Source of the DNA: Theocolax elegans
Taxonomy: Eukaryota; Arthropoda; Insecta; Hymenoptera; Cerocephalidae
DNA length: 64,000 nucleotides
Direction: 5' to 3'
NCBI GenBank assembly: GCA_026168455.1
Contig: CM047426.1
Coordinates: 62,695,562 to 62,759,561 of the forward strand
Shown: one piece after another, positions 11,560 through 22,479 of the stretch
Layout of the letters: each line of letters starts with the position of its first letter
How positions within the stretch are numbered: position 1 is the first letter of the stretch
Made by a program: the position numbers and the translations under genes
The notes under the pieces: generated by a model
Seen by the model: only the letters and a program-made list of their open reading frames with translations
Database searches by the model: none
What the model was told of the DNA's origin: nothing

Positions 11560-13573
11560 ATAAAATAATGGAGGGTGACTATCCACAACTAATTTTATTA
11601 AAAAAATTCTTAAAAAATTGCATTATTATTTACTGATAAATGTTTGCAAATATATGTTACAATTGATAGATTTATTTTTCTTTGTAAACTTTAATTGCAA
11701 GGAGTGTACAATGAAGCGTACAATTTCAATGATGGGATGGAAATACATAACTTCTTGGTATTATTTTAATAATCTTTATTATATCATATTATTTTGCATA
11801 GTTTATGTAAGATATAATGTATACAATATTTTTATAGGTATTCTTATAGTTATATAAACTCAATGCAGTACCATTCTCTTATTTATATAAAAATAAGTTC
11901 CTTTATTAAAATGATGGCTTGCTGTTTAGAGATGTTGATTACAGCTAGCCAGTAATTAGAACTCTTTTAGTTCAACTTTATATTACCAAACTAAACGGAA
12001 TAAATAAAAATGTTAGTGAGAGTACATTTGATAACAATGTATTACTTATTACAGTAGTTACAATGTATGATAAATATCTTTACAAAAAATTGTTATTATC
12101 TACAAGTCAATAAAATATAAAATTTTCAACTTAACAACACTTGAATAAATTAATGTTTATTCCTTATAACAATGGCAATATTATCAATGCAAATAATGTG
12201 TATACCATACTTTGTTTTACAACTTGTAATTAGGAATCTATTGGTTAATATTTTTTAACGTTTACATACACGAAACTAAAATTTATGGTTACAAACAGAA
12301 AATAGAAAATGTTGTTGGAATGTCAAAGCTTAAATTGAACAATTAAATAATCATAATATTTTTCTATTTAAAACTTTATTAAAAAAAATATACACATTAA
12401 AAATGTTGCACAATGATAATTTTACTATGCATAAAAATAATAATATATTTGTAAGGAAAAAGTTTGAAAAGTTCACATCTACTGAATTGAAATATTAATT
12501 GTTTACTTCTATTTGGTAAGAAAATATTAAAATATAATATTAGATTTACATACAGCAGTAGTACGGTAACAAGTGATATACTTAATAAAAAAAATTGCTT
12601 CAATTGTATTTTGCTTTTCAACAAAATTTTCTATTCAAAGTCCCTTGTAAATGATCGAGTATTTATATCCTTAGATTCAAGGTTCAATTCCCATCAGCAC
12701 ACATTTTGATGTTTTCACACACATGCATATTATATAGATTAGAAAGTACTAAAATCAACCAAAACTAAATCGACAAGTATTTCTGTTGAAAAACAAAAAA
12801 AAATTTCATAAAAGTATACACCCTGCATAATTTACTTACTTTAATTGTTTTTTTTTTCTTTTAACTAATCTTATGTAATACATAAAATCTAGCGTTATGT
12901 ATCAAAAACACCTTCTACGAAGGTGTACAAATTAGCAAGTATGGTGTTATTCCAATCACACTATTACAATTATTATCTAATAGTTTAATATCTAATTTTT
13001 ATGCACAAAGTTTTTGCAATAGAAAGTACTGAAATAAAAAAAAATCAACAAGTACTTTTGTTGAAAAATAACAGATTTCTTTTAGAAAACTATACTACAC
13101 AAAATTCATATTATAATTTTCAGCCCTGCCATGTCTTACAACCATAAATAATATAAACTATCGGTTCCTTCATTAAAGAAACAAAAAACAAAATAACTTA
13201 CGAGAAAACATTGTTAAAAACCAAGGAATAGCAAAAAAAATTCGGGTACAAAATTTATATATTTCAAGTCATTTGCTAACTGTGTATCGTAAAATCCAAT
13301 AATCTGAGAAAACTTTCTTACATATTCTTGAATACAGCTGAATTATCTGTCAAAAAGAATTTATGTAAATATTTCGGTATAAAAGCTGAAAAGTAAGCCA
13401 ATGCTCTGGCTATAAAAGTAAATAATTATCAAAAACACCTTCCAAGAAGGTGTCAAAACTCGCAAGTATTGTGTTATTCTAATCAAACTTTGAAAATTGT
13501 TATATAAATTATCACCGAACTTTAAATTTATTTTGTTTTAATAAACCTGCGACTCGGTCTAATACGTCGCACT
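11560..13573. other. AT-rich stretch with degenerate direct repeats
   Basis: No gene is supported. A ~64-bp segment (ATCAAAAACACCTTC, small hairpin, then GTGTTATTC) occurs at 12901-12965 and again at 13428-13491. A second pair, GAAAGTACT...CAAGTA with TGTTGAAAAA, is at about 12745 and 13022. These suggest an old, decayed duplication. The short ORFs here have no recognisable content. Confidence 0.5.
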
Positions 13574-13688
13574 CTGGCTGGTGGTCTTTCCCACCGCTAG
13601 ATGGAAACGACTATACACGTTGGAGAGATTGTCGTCTTTCTCTATATATATAGCCGCATAACAACTTGCTGGCGTTGCAGTTCATCTT
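13574..13688 (+). repeat. Second copy of the right half of the 8.2-kb hairpin repeat
   Basis: It matches 8216-8330: GGCTGGTGGTCTTTCCCACC, then the right arm and the CGCATAAC...GTTCATC tail, with a few substitutions. The left hairpin arm is absent. It directly abuts the 3'-truncated end of the LTR-retrotransposon gag region. Confidence 0.75.
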
Positions 13689-13689
13689 G

Positions 13690-14592
13690 TCACCAGAGAA
13701 CTTCACCTGCCACTTCCTAACAATGCCGCCAACGTCTCGAAATGCTTCATTCAACCTCGATAACGTAGAGTAGCTTGGTGTCGAAAATGTCCGGCTGTTG
13801 TTTGGCTAGCTGCGCGCTTGCGGAATCCTCTGAGATTCGAGCACATTCCCCCCCTTCCAAGCTCCATCAGGCTTTGCTTGAGGGGCGCTTATGCGTTGTT
13901 GCTCGCCATTTGCTTGCGCCTCACTAATTTCGCTCACATGAGGACTATGACACGTATATGTGTCCTGAAATTGCACGTGGTGAGATTGGTTGGCACCGTC
14001 CAATCTCGTGCTGTGAGCGGTTTGAATGCGCTTGGACATTAGCTTATCCACCTTCTTTGTAAGGTCGTTTACTTTTTGGATAAGCTCCACCAAGGTCTGG
14101 GAGGACGATCGAGGGATTCTAAAAGTGTTTCCCACGTCTGAGACCAATGATAGCCATTCTTCCCCTCGTTCGGGTTGTGGCTCTGAGTCGGTCGGGGCTG
14201 GCGTCGTTTCGTCTAGCTCGACGTCCTCGAAATCCTGCACCGTCCTGTGCAGGTTGTCCTTAACCGGAGTGTTCTCCCGCAGTACCAGATATACTCCCTG
14301 ATTTGGGCTAGGTTCATCAGACTCCTCGTCCTGATGTTCACCTAGCATCTGCAGCCACCTATTTCTCCGTCGGAGACGGTTGCGAACTGCTGTGGCTTCA
14401 TCCTCCTCGTGGTTAAACTTCTGAGTCGAATAGTTTCCTTAATAGATACTGGTGGAGTCGCTCGGCTTTCCTACATACCGAGCCTGCCGATTTTAGATTC
14501 AAAGCGTCCAGGTGTAGTTTGATTTGCTCCCGGGTGAGCGTCTCGACCCATGCGTCAATCTGACTATCAACGTCTTTCTGCTGAGCGGCCAT
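13690..14592 (-). pseudogene. LTR-retrotransposon gag fragment
   Basis: The minus-strand start ATG near 14592 reads MAAQQKDVDSQIDAWVETL, then a SAP-like helical stretch (LHLDALNLKSAGS). A frameshift near 14420 moves the reading to the 180-codon open frame 14348-13806. That frame is acidic, then hydrophilic, with a heptad-like LVELIQKVNDLTKKVDKLM segment. This resembles the N-terminal half of insect Ty3/gypsy-type gag proteins with an N-terminal SAP-like box. The nucleocapsid and all of pol are missing because the sequence stops at the dispersed hairpin repeat near 13690. A PBS and LTR lie upstream in the right orientation. Confidence 0.6.
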
Positions 14593-15509
14593 CTTCAGTT
14601 GTAGCGTCGTTTGTACGTTTCACAATACGTAGCCTCGCTGACTCGACGCACTATGTGTGTGCAAGGTTATGTGCTGTCGTTTATTTAAATTTGGCGTTAC
14701 TTGCCAAATGTCCAATCCGCATAACTGGGTTTTGCTTCTACCTAAGCTAACTGCTAAAGCGCAAAACCGGATGCTAAAAGTAATCCTGTCTTACTTTTAC
14801 CAAGGAAGCACTATAGAGTTTAAATTATTTTTAACAAATTTACTATTAAATTTTCAATAAACTACTGCATGGCTCTTACCTTGCGCTAACTTAACGGTAC
14901 TATATAATAAATAATAAATAAATCAATAAATAAATAAAATAAATAATTAAAGTTACCGCGCGCTTGACCTGTTACAAAAATATAACCTACAATACAATTT
15001 GTAAATGTTTGAGCCAGGTTATAAGCTTCCTGTTTTGTGTCAGCCAAAACCAGTTAAACCTTGCATACACTTACAAATAATTTATTTGCTAGTTACTTGG
15101 TTTGGTCCAAACTATTCGATTTCCAAGTAACGCTGGTCGGTCTATCGATTCCGTTCGAAAACCCACCAAATTTCCTATTAGTGCGACCTGTATCTAGTGG
15201 CGCCACCTATGTTCGACCAGGAATCAATTTCCTGTGTATACTACTAAGTAGTTGAGACGAGAAAAATAAAAAAAAATTGTATTTGTTATAACAATTTTTT
15301 TCTTTATAACAAATGTATTTGTTAATAAACAAATCTTGTCTCGAGAGGGAACGAAAGAGTACCGAAATATACTTCACAATTTCGAAACGCGAATGCTGAT
15401 CTCGTTATTGTTCGCGAGTTATCCAATTGTTAATTAACAATATTACTAACAATTAAACAACTATATCGTGCTTGTTGATTTTTCCGTTGTTCTTTATCCT
15501 TAATCCACA
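14593..15509 (-). other. Untranslated leader of the LTR retrotransposon
   Basis: This is non-coding DNA between PBS and gag start. It includes AT-rich DNA and a short inverted repeat around ATTTGTTATAAC...TTATAACAAAT at 15280-15325. No ORF here has recognisable content. Confidence 0.4.
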
Positions 15510-15524
15510 CGTATTGGGCGCCAG
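15510..15524 (-). other. Primer-binding site of LTR retrotransposon
   Basis: On the minus strand the sequence directly after the LTR end is ACTGGCGCCCAATAC. TGGCGCC is the usual start of a tRNA-complementary PBS. Its position between LTR and gag fixes the element orientation. Confidence 0.65.
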
Positions 15525-15525
15525 T

Positions 15526-16423
15526 TGTAACGGGGTGGGTACTGGAGAATGTACGGCCCCCGGTTAGGCCCAATCTGTCCCAACTTACCAACCTAAGTGT
15601 ACAGTCCCACGATGCGGCCGGGAATCACTTTGATTCCCGTGCAATGCCGTTGACAATGCCAAACACCTCGTTTGGCTTTAATATCGTGTGTTGGGCCCTA
15701 TGCCCAAAATGTCAACTAGGATATACGCCGGAGAGGGCGGTATTCGTGGGAGAGGACTATGACCGGTAAAACGTTATCAACATTCGAGATATTATGTTAA
15801 TCGGCAAGAAACTTCTCGCCGAGTCAATTTATTAAATAAACAATCAAATAGTAATAATTTAACTTTAACAACTTAAGGCAAGTCGTACCGATGACTACCC
15901 CCGAAGTCAGCGCGAAAACTATTCGTTAAAATCTATTAACAGTCGAGTTATAAGCAACCGATCCGGGAATGATCGGCTGCTTAACCTGATGGCTACGAGT
16001 GATGTATGTACCTCTGACGTACGGAGCTCTGACGTAGTAGCTGCCTACGTTACGCGCGCCTTCTCTCGTGAAGTGGCTCCCGCGAACCACCGACCTATCT
16101 ACCCGGACGGGATTTGTCACGATAGGGGGAGAAAGAGGGGAACTCGGGAAACTATCAACGGAACACGCGGGTCCAACGTGGTGCACCACTCACCTTTGTA
16201 TTCACGAGACACCGCTCGAAATATGTTGAAACGGCGGGAACGGCCGCGCGTGATCTCTTCGTCAATCTCTCTTTCTCTCTCACTACTTTGGGCGAACTGG
16301 CTCCGATCTTCCGTCTTTTTCGTGGACGGAATCTGGAGTGGTGGAGGCGTACAGCTTGGCTCGGCGTGTTGGGTCGTGTGGGGGAAGCCTGTCCGCACCC
16401 ACACCGTATCACACACACCCACA
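15526..16423 (-). mobile_element. ~898-bp LTR (5' LTR of the gag fragment)
   Basis: On the minus strand it begins TGTGGGTGTGTGTGATACGG and ends CCCCGTTACA, giving canonical TG...CA ends, immediately before the PBS. It is GC-richer than its neighbours. The outer boundary is less certain than the inner one because it lies in a CA-rich run. Open frames in it (15926-16435) are not protein-like. Confidence 0.6.
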
Positions 16424-16669
16424 TTTATCCGATAAAATAATTAGTATTTAATTAATTTTAGTTAATTCATAACAAATGCATGTAAAATTATGAAAGTATA
16501 TTTTTTAACGATTAATAAAGCAATATTTATAGAATTTATATTTAATTTTGTGTACATACGTATATATATGGCGATTACTCAGCCAATAATTAGTTAATTC
16601 ATAATAAATGCAACAAACATATATTTTATGTTGGCGATTAATCAGCCAATATCATATTATTTATATTAA
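16424..16669. other. AT-rich spacer with short direct repeat
   Basis: AGTTAATTCATAA(C/T)AAATGCA occurs near 16458 and 16591, and GCGATTA(C/A)TCAGCCAAT near 16572 and 16635. This may be the 3' UTR of the helicase-bearing Helitron, but no clear CTRR terminus was found. Confidence 0.35.
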
Positions 16670-18135
16670 TTAATTTTCAAATATTTCACAGTAAACTATA
16701 TTTTTTGTATAAACATTTGTGTTTTTACTAAGAATTTGTTTTTTATATTTATTGTTTATTATTTTATCATCATTTTTATTATTTATAAATACTTTTAAAT
16801 TAGTCTTTGATGTTGTTCTCGATAAAGCTACGTATAATTGTCGATGGCTAAATACATGTGTGCATAAGTATAAACAAACTTCGTTAAATGATTGACCTTG
16901 AGCTTTATTTATAGTCATAGCAAAACTAAGTCTTATTGGTAACTGTCTCCTTACCATATGAAAAGGGATTTCTTCTAATGATGGATATAAAACAATACGT
17001 GGTAATGATACTATCTTGCCAGAATTTTTACCTGTAATGGTTTCTACTGTAATAATAATATACTGCTTAATGTCTTTGATCATCATTCTGGTGCCGTTAC
17101 AAAGCCCGCGGTTGATGTCTAAATTTCTTAAAAAATTAACTATTGCACCGTTTTTTAATATTAATTTATGTGGAGGTAATCCATTAGGTGTTAATGAATT
17201 TAAAAATTCAGTTGGGATTGATTCTGTTTACGTATCAGTAACATCACTTTCAACTCTATCATCGCTATAGAATACATTATTATTTACATCAATCTTTTCG
17301 ACTATATCTTCATTAATTTTTAATACATTAGAATTTAAAGGGGTTAATATTACTTTATTTTTTAATGTTGGGTCATTAGTATGTATCTTATTTCCAAACA
17401 TTTCTGTAATTAAATCATTATCACAAATAAATTTTGTTGGTATTTCTTTAACGTTGTATTGTAATTCACAGTTTGACAAATTTTTATTATCTCCTGTTTC
17501 GAGTAACCAATTTTTAAAACTATTGTCTGGCGGTTGTAATCTTAAATTTTCAGTTAATGACAACTTTGAAAAATATTGCCATAATAAACTTCTTTTAACA
17601 CAAGTTTCAATAATTTTAATTCTATTCCCATGTGGTACTAATGGTAGTGTTTGTCTAAAGTCACCAGAAGTTACGATAACTTTTCCTCCAAAAGGAAGAT
17701 CATTTTTACATGCATCTCTAAAAAATTTATCAATTGTTTCAAAAGCGTACCTTGAAACCATTATATTTCATCCCAAATTATAATTTTAATATTTTTACTA
17801 TGCACAGTTTTCTTATTAATTAATAAATTAGCAGCAATACCAATCCAAGCCATTGTGATAAAAGAGACATTCATTGACATTAAATATGTAATAATAACAT
17901 TATGTAAATAACTCTTACCACTCCCACCAGGTCCATCAATAAAATAATATTTACTGCCAATGTTATTAATCGTTGGATTGGTGACCAAATCATATATTTG
18001 TTTTTGTTTAATCGTTAAAGAACTTATCAGAGCTTCTAATGTATTAGTATAATTATATGCATTTAATTCATTATTATCATAATCATTTACTTCATAATTA
18101 TCTATATTGGGTATATGAAAATCATTTAATTTCAT
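16670..18135 (-). pseudogene. PIF1-type helicase of an autonomous Helitron, decayed
   Basis: Three frames in order on the minus strand give one helicase. From 18135: Walker A GPGGSGKSYLHN and motif II WDEI. From 17761: KVIVTSGDFRQTLPLVP and VILTPLNSNV. From 17086: PIRLSFAMTINKAQGQSF and YVALSRTTSKTNL (motifs V and VI). The first two frames meet at 17761. The second and third are separated by a broken stretch at 17087-17228. These are the superfamily 1B PIF1 motifs of Helitron RepHel proteins. The HUH Rep domain, which should lie upstream at higher coordinates, is not seen. A host or viral PIF1 is less likely given the short inter-motif spacing and TE context. Confidence 0.8.
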
Positions 18136-18195
18136 TCCATGTAATGAAAAATTTTTTCAATATTATTCAAAGAAGATGATGATGCTGGGTGCTGG

Positions 18196-18490
18196 AGGTC
18201 TTAATCGTCTTGGTTTTTAAAGGAGACGGAGGGGCGATGCGCTTGCTTAGGCTGCTGGATTGAAGGCTCGTCAGCTGCTGTATAGGCAGGCTTGAGGGCA
18301 TCCGTGCTGACCGTTTAAGGTTCTCTGTTGACTTCAATGACATAACGTTTTTCGTCTAGTCGCTGTAGTACTCTGTGAAGTCCAGTGTAAGGTGGTGTCA
18401 ACGGTGGCTTGATTCCGTCTATGCGTTTGCATACATGAGTACAGTTGTTCAGGTCTTTGTGGACGAAGTGTTTAGCCTTAATGTGGATTG
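18196..18490 (-). pseudogene. Ty3/gypsy-type integrase C-terminal fragment
   Basis: The minus-strand reading gives KHFVHKDLNNCTHVCKRIDG, PPLTPPYTGLHRVLQRLDEK and YVIEVN, then an in-frame TAA, then TVSTDALKPAY. The pattern FVHKDL...CTHV...PPYTGPYRV...VSIDRLKPAY is the integrase C-terminal SH3-like region of insect gypsy/412-type pol. It is 3.7 kb upstream, in minus-strand order, of the gag fragment. It therefore cannot belong to the same linear copy unless the LTR is shared. Confidence 0.75.
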
Positions 18491-18499
18491 AGTAGACGA

Positions 18500-18680
18500 A
18501 AGTGGAAGCAGAGTTTCTCTACGTGGTGGATTTGAAGAATGGTGTCCAAGATCTCCAGATTTGACCAGCTTGGATTTCTTTTTGTGGGGTTATCTGAAAA
18601 ATATTGTCTACCTGAAGTACCCACAACAAGAAAAATATGATGAACCGCATGACAATTGCATGTCGCGACATTCCAAGAAT
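18500..18680 (+). pseudogene. Tc1/mariner-superfamily transposase fragment
   Basis: The plus-strand reading includes EWCPRSPDLTSLDFFLWGYL and KNIVY. This is the catalytic-core segment around the final Asp of mariner-like transposases (consensus PRSPDLTPLDFFLWG). Only about 50 codons survive and no TIRs are recognisable. Confidence 0.65.
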
Positions 18681-18770
18681 CGCTCTTCTAGCTGAACATC
18701 GTATTTGATGAATTTCCTGATCAGAGCGTCTTTAAAATCAGATTAGATAACTTACCCTTAGAAGAACTAA

Positions 18771-18867
18771 CGCCTTGCCTTGAGTGTCTGGTATAACCAC
18801 ACCTTGCCTTAAGTGGCTGGGACAACTATCGCCTTGTCTTAAGTGGCTGGGACAACTATCGCCTTGC
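18771..18867 (+). repeat. 30-bp minisatellite
   Basis: The unit is CGCCTTGCCTTAAGTGGCTG + GGACAACTAT, about 3.4 copies before the Kolobok-like insertion. The interrupted copy resumes at 21716 as TTAAGTGGCTGGGACAACTAT. The first copy is diverged (GAGTGTCTGG). Confidence 0.8.
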
Positions 18868-19408
18868 CTTAAGGGGTCAAGCCTGGGTTAACTGCTCAAA
18901 AAATCGATTTTTTTTTTATTAACTTTTTTTAAAGTATTTCTTACATAAAACATTATCCCAAAATTTGAAAAAAAACAAAAAATTTTTTCGCAAGTTATAA
19001 TTGAAATAAAGTAAGCATCAATAGACATTATTTCTCTAAAATTATTTTTGCAAAAAAAGACATTTTATTTTAATTTAACTAAAATAATAATTGCGAGGTT
19101 TTCGACGTTTACATACAAGTATATTAAACGAAGCAACTATCAAGCGTAGAGTTTGGTAAAGTAGAAATCTACTTTACCATACGATTCAAATTTAATAGTT
19201 AATAAGTAAATGATTCCTTTTACTTTTATATACTGCACAAATACGTACAGTTCTATTTGAAGTAAATATTGTCTGCATTGATAAAGTATTTACATTATTT
19301 TAGTAAATACTCAGTGGATTTTAAATTAAAAGTATATTTTTAACTTTAAATTTTATTAGTTTTAAGAAATTAATTATAAGTTTATACAAAAAAAGAGCAG
19401 TAAAAAAA

Positions 19409-20156
19409 ATGCCAGACTCAAGTAACAGAATACCTGGTACATCTGCTCATAAAAAAATTATCAACATCAGTAAAAACCAACTACGATGCACTTCCATCAA
19501 CATTGATCCAGATCAAGTAAAAAGTTAAAAACTGATACCATTGAAGAAAGTAGCACAGAAAATAGAATTATTGATATATCACTACTTTTCCCAACATTAG
19601 AAGAATTTTTAGTTTGTCAGAATTGTCATGGTACAGTTAAATTTTCTGAAGTTGATGTGAGAGGTTTGGGAAGTAAAATAACAATAACATGTACAAACTG
19701 TTTTAAGGTATTTGTTATTGATTCAAGTAGAAAAGTTGGAAAAAAAGTAACGCTCATGAAATAAATATACGTTAGTGTACACAATGAGAACTCTTGGTCA
19801 TGGGCATGCTGGTTTAGTTACTTTTTGTGGAAATATTGATTTGCCGAGTCGAGTTTCTCACAGTAATTATGACATTATTAATACAGACATAAAAAATGTT
19901 TGTAAAGAAGTTGGTAAACAGTCTATGAAAGCAACTGTCGAGCAAGTATATGATTCAACAAGTCAGAATTGCCATATAAATGTATCAGGTGATGGTTCTT
20001 GGAGGAAGCGAGGATTCAATTCTCTTCAAGGTGTTGATACTGCATGAGAATGAAAAAGTAATTGACGTTCCTACAAAGCAATATTTTTGCAGAGCATGTG
20101 AATTGCGACCAGAAGAAGAAACAAAAGAATATAGAGAGTGGTACTTTGCGGCATGA
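19409..20156 (+). pseudogene. Kolobok/Mutator-like transposase relic
   Basis: Fragments in order are: MPDSSNRIPGTSAHKK, broken by a stop; FLVCQNCHGTVKFSEVDVRG...ITCTNC, a CX2C...CX2C zinc ribbon; YTMRTLGHGHAGLVTFCG; and ISGDG-type box VSGDGSWRKRGFNSLQG. Then, in another frame, ENEKVIDVPTKQYFCRACE ends at TGA 20154-20156. This order matches metazoan transposases annotated as Mutator-like that also include Kolobok. At least two frameshifts and several stops are present. The catalytic C-terminal half is not recognisable, so the copy is dead. Confidence 0.7.
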
Positions 20157-20559
20157 AATATACTAATTATATTGGAGGTTTGAAACACTTTCACAAATAA
20201 GTACACATAAAATAACTTCAACCACATAATATCGCACTAAGCACAAATACACTGAGCATAACAAAACACTACTATAATTTTATCTGTATTCTGCAAATAT
20301 TGTATATCTAAGTGTTGACACATTGGTTATGCTGAAATGGAGAAACAAAGAATCAATTTCTTGACATAAACAAAATATAAATTTAAGGTTATGCAAATAC
20401 TTATCTGATATAATTTGTTCATGCAGTTTTATAAACCACTAGTTTTTTTTACTTATTTTATTTAGATATTATATAATATAATATATATAATATATAATTC
20501 TACTTGATATTATAAGAGCTTAAAACTGAACTACAAACGTGTGGCTGGTGCACACTTCC

Positions 20560-20685
20560 ATTAGCAGCTGTAACACTAATATGCCTCTCTCTTTCTCTAT
20601 CACGTGACAAGGCTATCCGAAAAATCAATAATTTTATGGAAGACTTGTCATGTGAGAGAGAGAGAAAGAGATATTGTACACAACT
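20560..20685. repeat. Imperfect inverted repeat inside Kolobok-like element
   Basis: CTCTCTTTCTCTATCACGTG and its near complement CATGTGAGAGAGAGAGAAAG surround a ~40-bp loop. It may be a separate small foldback insertion or part of the native element. Confidence 0.45.
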
Positions 20686-21311
20686 GTCAAACAATATTTG
20701 TTTTTACTGCATTCTTTACATACTTCTAATTAAATTTAATATAAAAAAAAAAAAATTAAATTTAATGCTTATAATAAAAATTATAATCATATAATATAAT
20801 ATAATAATCATAGTATAAATATTATTATATAAAATAGTTATAAACTATATATAAAATAATCATGTATTAATATTCAATAATAGCTAAGTATTCTTTTAGT
20901 TTTAAAAAATTTTATTCCTCTTTTTATAAAGAAACTGATTCTTGAAGTTGACTTTTTGTTATTTTAGATAATACATGTATATTAAAAAAATATACTGAGT
21001 ATTATATTAATAAAACCAGAAAAAAGTCACTATAAACCTATTAAATATACATATTATTAAGATTACACATACAAATTGTACGATACCTGAAGAATATGGT
21101 ATTAGAATTATAAAATAAGTAAAACTTTAAATCTAGTAAGTGAAACTTTAAATGCATTTATCTCATTAATGCTTTTTTAATGATTTTAGCTTACTTGCCG
21201 CAGGATATTTCAGAGCCAGGTTGATGAATCACTTTGAAATTTTGGGGAAACTTTTAAAATATATATTTCTACGGACTTATGTTGCCCAATTTTCAAAAAG
21301 ATAAGTTTTAG

Positions 21312-21347
21312 GTGAATGTTATGTACGTATACGTACATAACATTCAC
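21312..21347. repeat. 36-bp perfect palindrome
   Basis: GTGAATGTTATGTACGTA is followed immediately by its exact reverse complement, with no spacer. It lies inside the non-coding part of the Kolobok-like element. Confidence 0.9.
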
Positions 21348-21742
21348 TATTTTTCTTGTTATTATCAACTTTTATATTTAATACATTGTTATTAATTTTT
21401 TTTCAGAAAAGGAAAAACATAAGTCTGTAAACATATATTCCATGAACATTTTAAGCCTTATTAGACATTAAAAGATGCATTCAATGCTTCAATATCCTAC
21501 GGCAACTGCAAAAATTAATCAATTTTTTAATATCATTATAAGTTTAATAACCAGGATTAAAAATGCATTATAAACATTTTTTATATTGATAAATATAATG
21601 TATAATACATATATATTATGTAAAAAAAATTAATATGTGAGAAGAATTTAAAAAAAAAAATTATTCTAATAATAATTATTTATTTATTGAAAACATTTAA
21701 CCCAGGCTTGACCCCTTAAGTGGCTGGGACAACTATACGCCG

Positions 21743-21745
<3 letters not shown>

Positions 21746-21777
<32 letters not shown>

Positions 21778-22375
21778 GGAATTAGAAACTCGCCACGTCC
21801 ACGTCGTCAATCCTGGGTAAGGCTGAGAGCGAGTGATGGTCGAGATCTTAAAATTCCTAACACATGACCTTGACCTTTGTCCTTGAGATGACGGTCAAGG
21901 ATACCGTCAGTTGGCTTTCTTGCAACCCTACAGCTCTTGCATCTCAATATTTTAATAGGGTTGGCTTTTTTCGTAAGGTCTGTACGCGTTTACTGTTTTG
22001 ATCCTGACCATGACCTTGACCATAACCTTGGCCAAGATCATACTGAACGTAAAATTTCCCGCCCGTTCCATTTCCGAGGTCAAAAGTAGTGATTCCTATT
22101 TGAAAAAAACATTTTGTCCTACAAATAGCCTTAAACCTTGACCTCAGGTTATGGTTAATATCACCGTCAGTTGGCCCCTTAAAAACCATACAACTTTTGT
22201 ATAGAAAGCTTTTTTCTATCTCCAATATTTTTTGAGATATTCTCATCCGTTATTTAAAATGGGACACCCTGTATATACATATATATATATATATATATAC
22301 ATACATAATGTAGAAATATGCGAGCGTGCGTGCGTGCGCGCGCGTGTGTTTGTGTGTGTGTGTGTTTTTTTTTGT
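21746..22375. repeat. Microsatellites and a degenerate ~260-bp duplication
   Basis: A (CA)n run lies at about 21746-21775, a TA run at about 22268-22300, and a (GT)n/(GC)n run at 22322-22366. Between them, CCGTCAGTTGG occurs near 21905 and 22161 in related contexts (CCTACAGCTCTTGC against CATACAACTTTTGT), indicating a diverged tandem pair. GGGACACCCTGTATATA at about 22261-22277 resembles a transposon-terminus motif. No gene. Confidence 0.5.
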
Positions 22376-22479
22376 GTTTAGGCGGTAAGAATGCTCTTTA
22401 CGCACGGAGTGTTGGGACCCGGTCAGCGTGATCCATACCCACTAAAAAGTCATCCTGCTATTATTTTTGGCAGAGCTCC

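Larger units (their letters stand above)
18872..21715 (+). mobile_element. 2.84-kb Kolobok-like DNA transposon (TTAA target)
   Basis: The TIRs GGGGTCAAGCCTGGGTTAA and TTAACCCAGGCTTGACCCC are perfect inverted repeats of 19 bp. TTAA flanks both sides (18868-18871, 21716-21719), within a 30-bp minisatellite unit that reads straight through when the element is removed. The transposase relic (19409-20156) is not piggyBac-like but carries the DGSWRKRGF signature, so Kolobok fits target and protein best. About 1.5 kb at 20160-21700 is AT-rich and non-coding. Confidence 0.8.

Noticed and set aside
12655..12700. tRNA B-box-like GGTTCAATTCC
   Set aside because: No A box or cloverleaf could be found around it; at most a decayed SINE or tRNA piece.
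15926..16435. Several overlapping frames up to 148 codons
   Set aside because: They lie inside an LTR, are Arg/Ser-rich on both strands and show no family motif.
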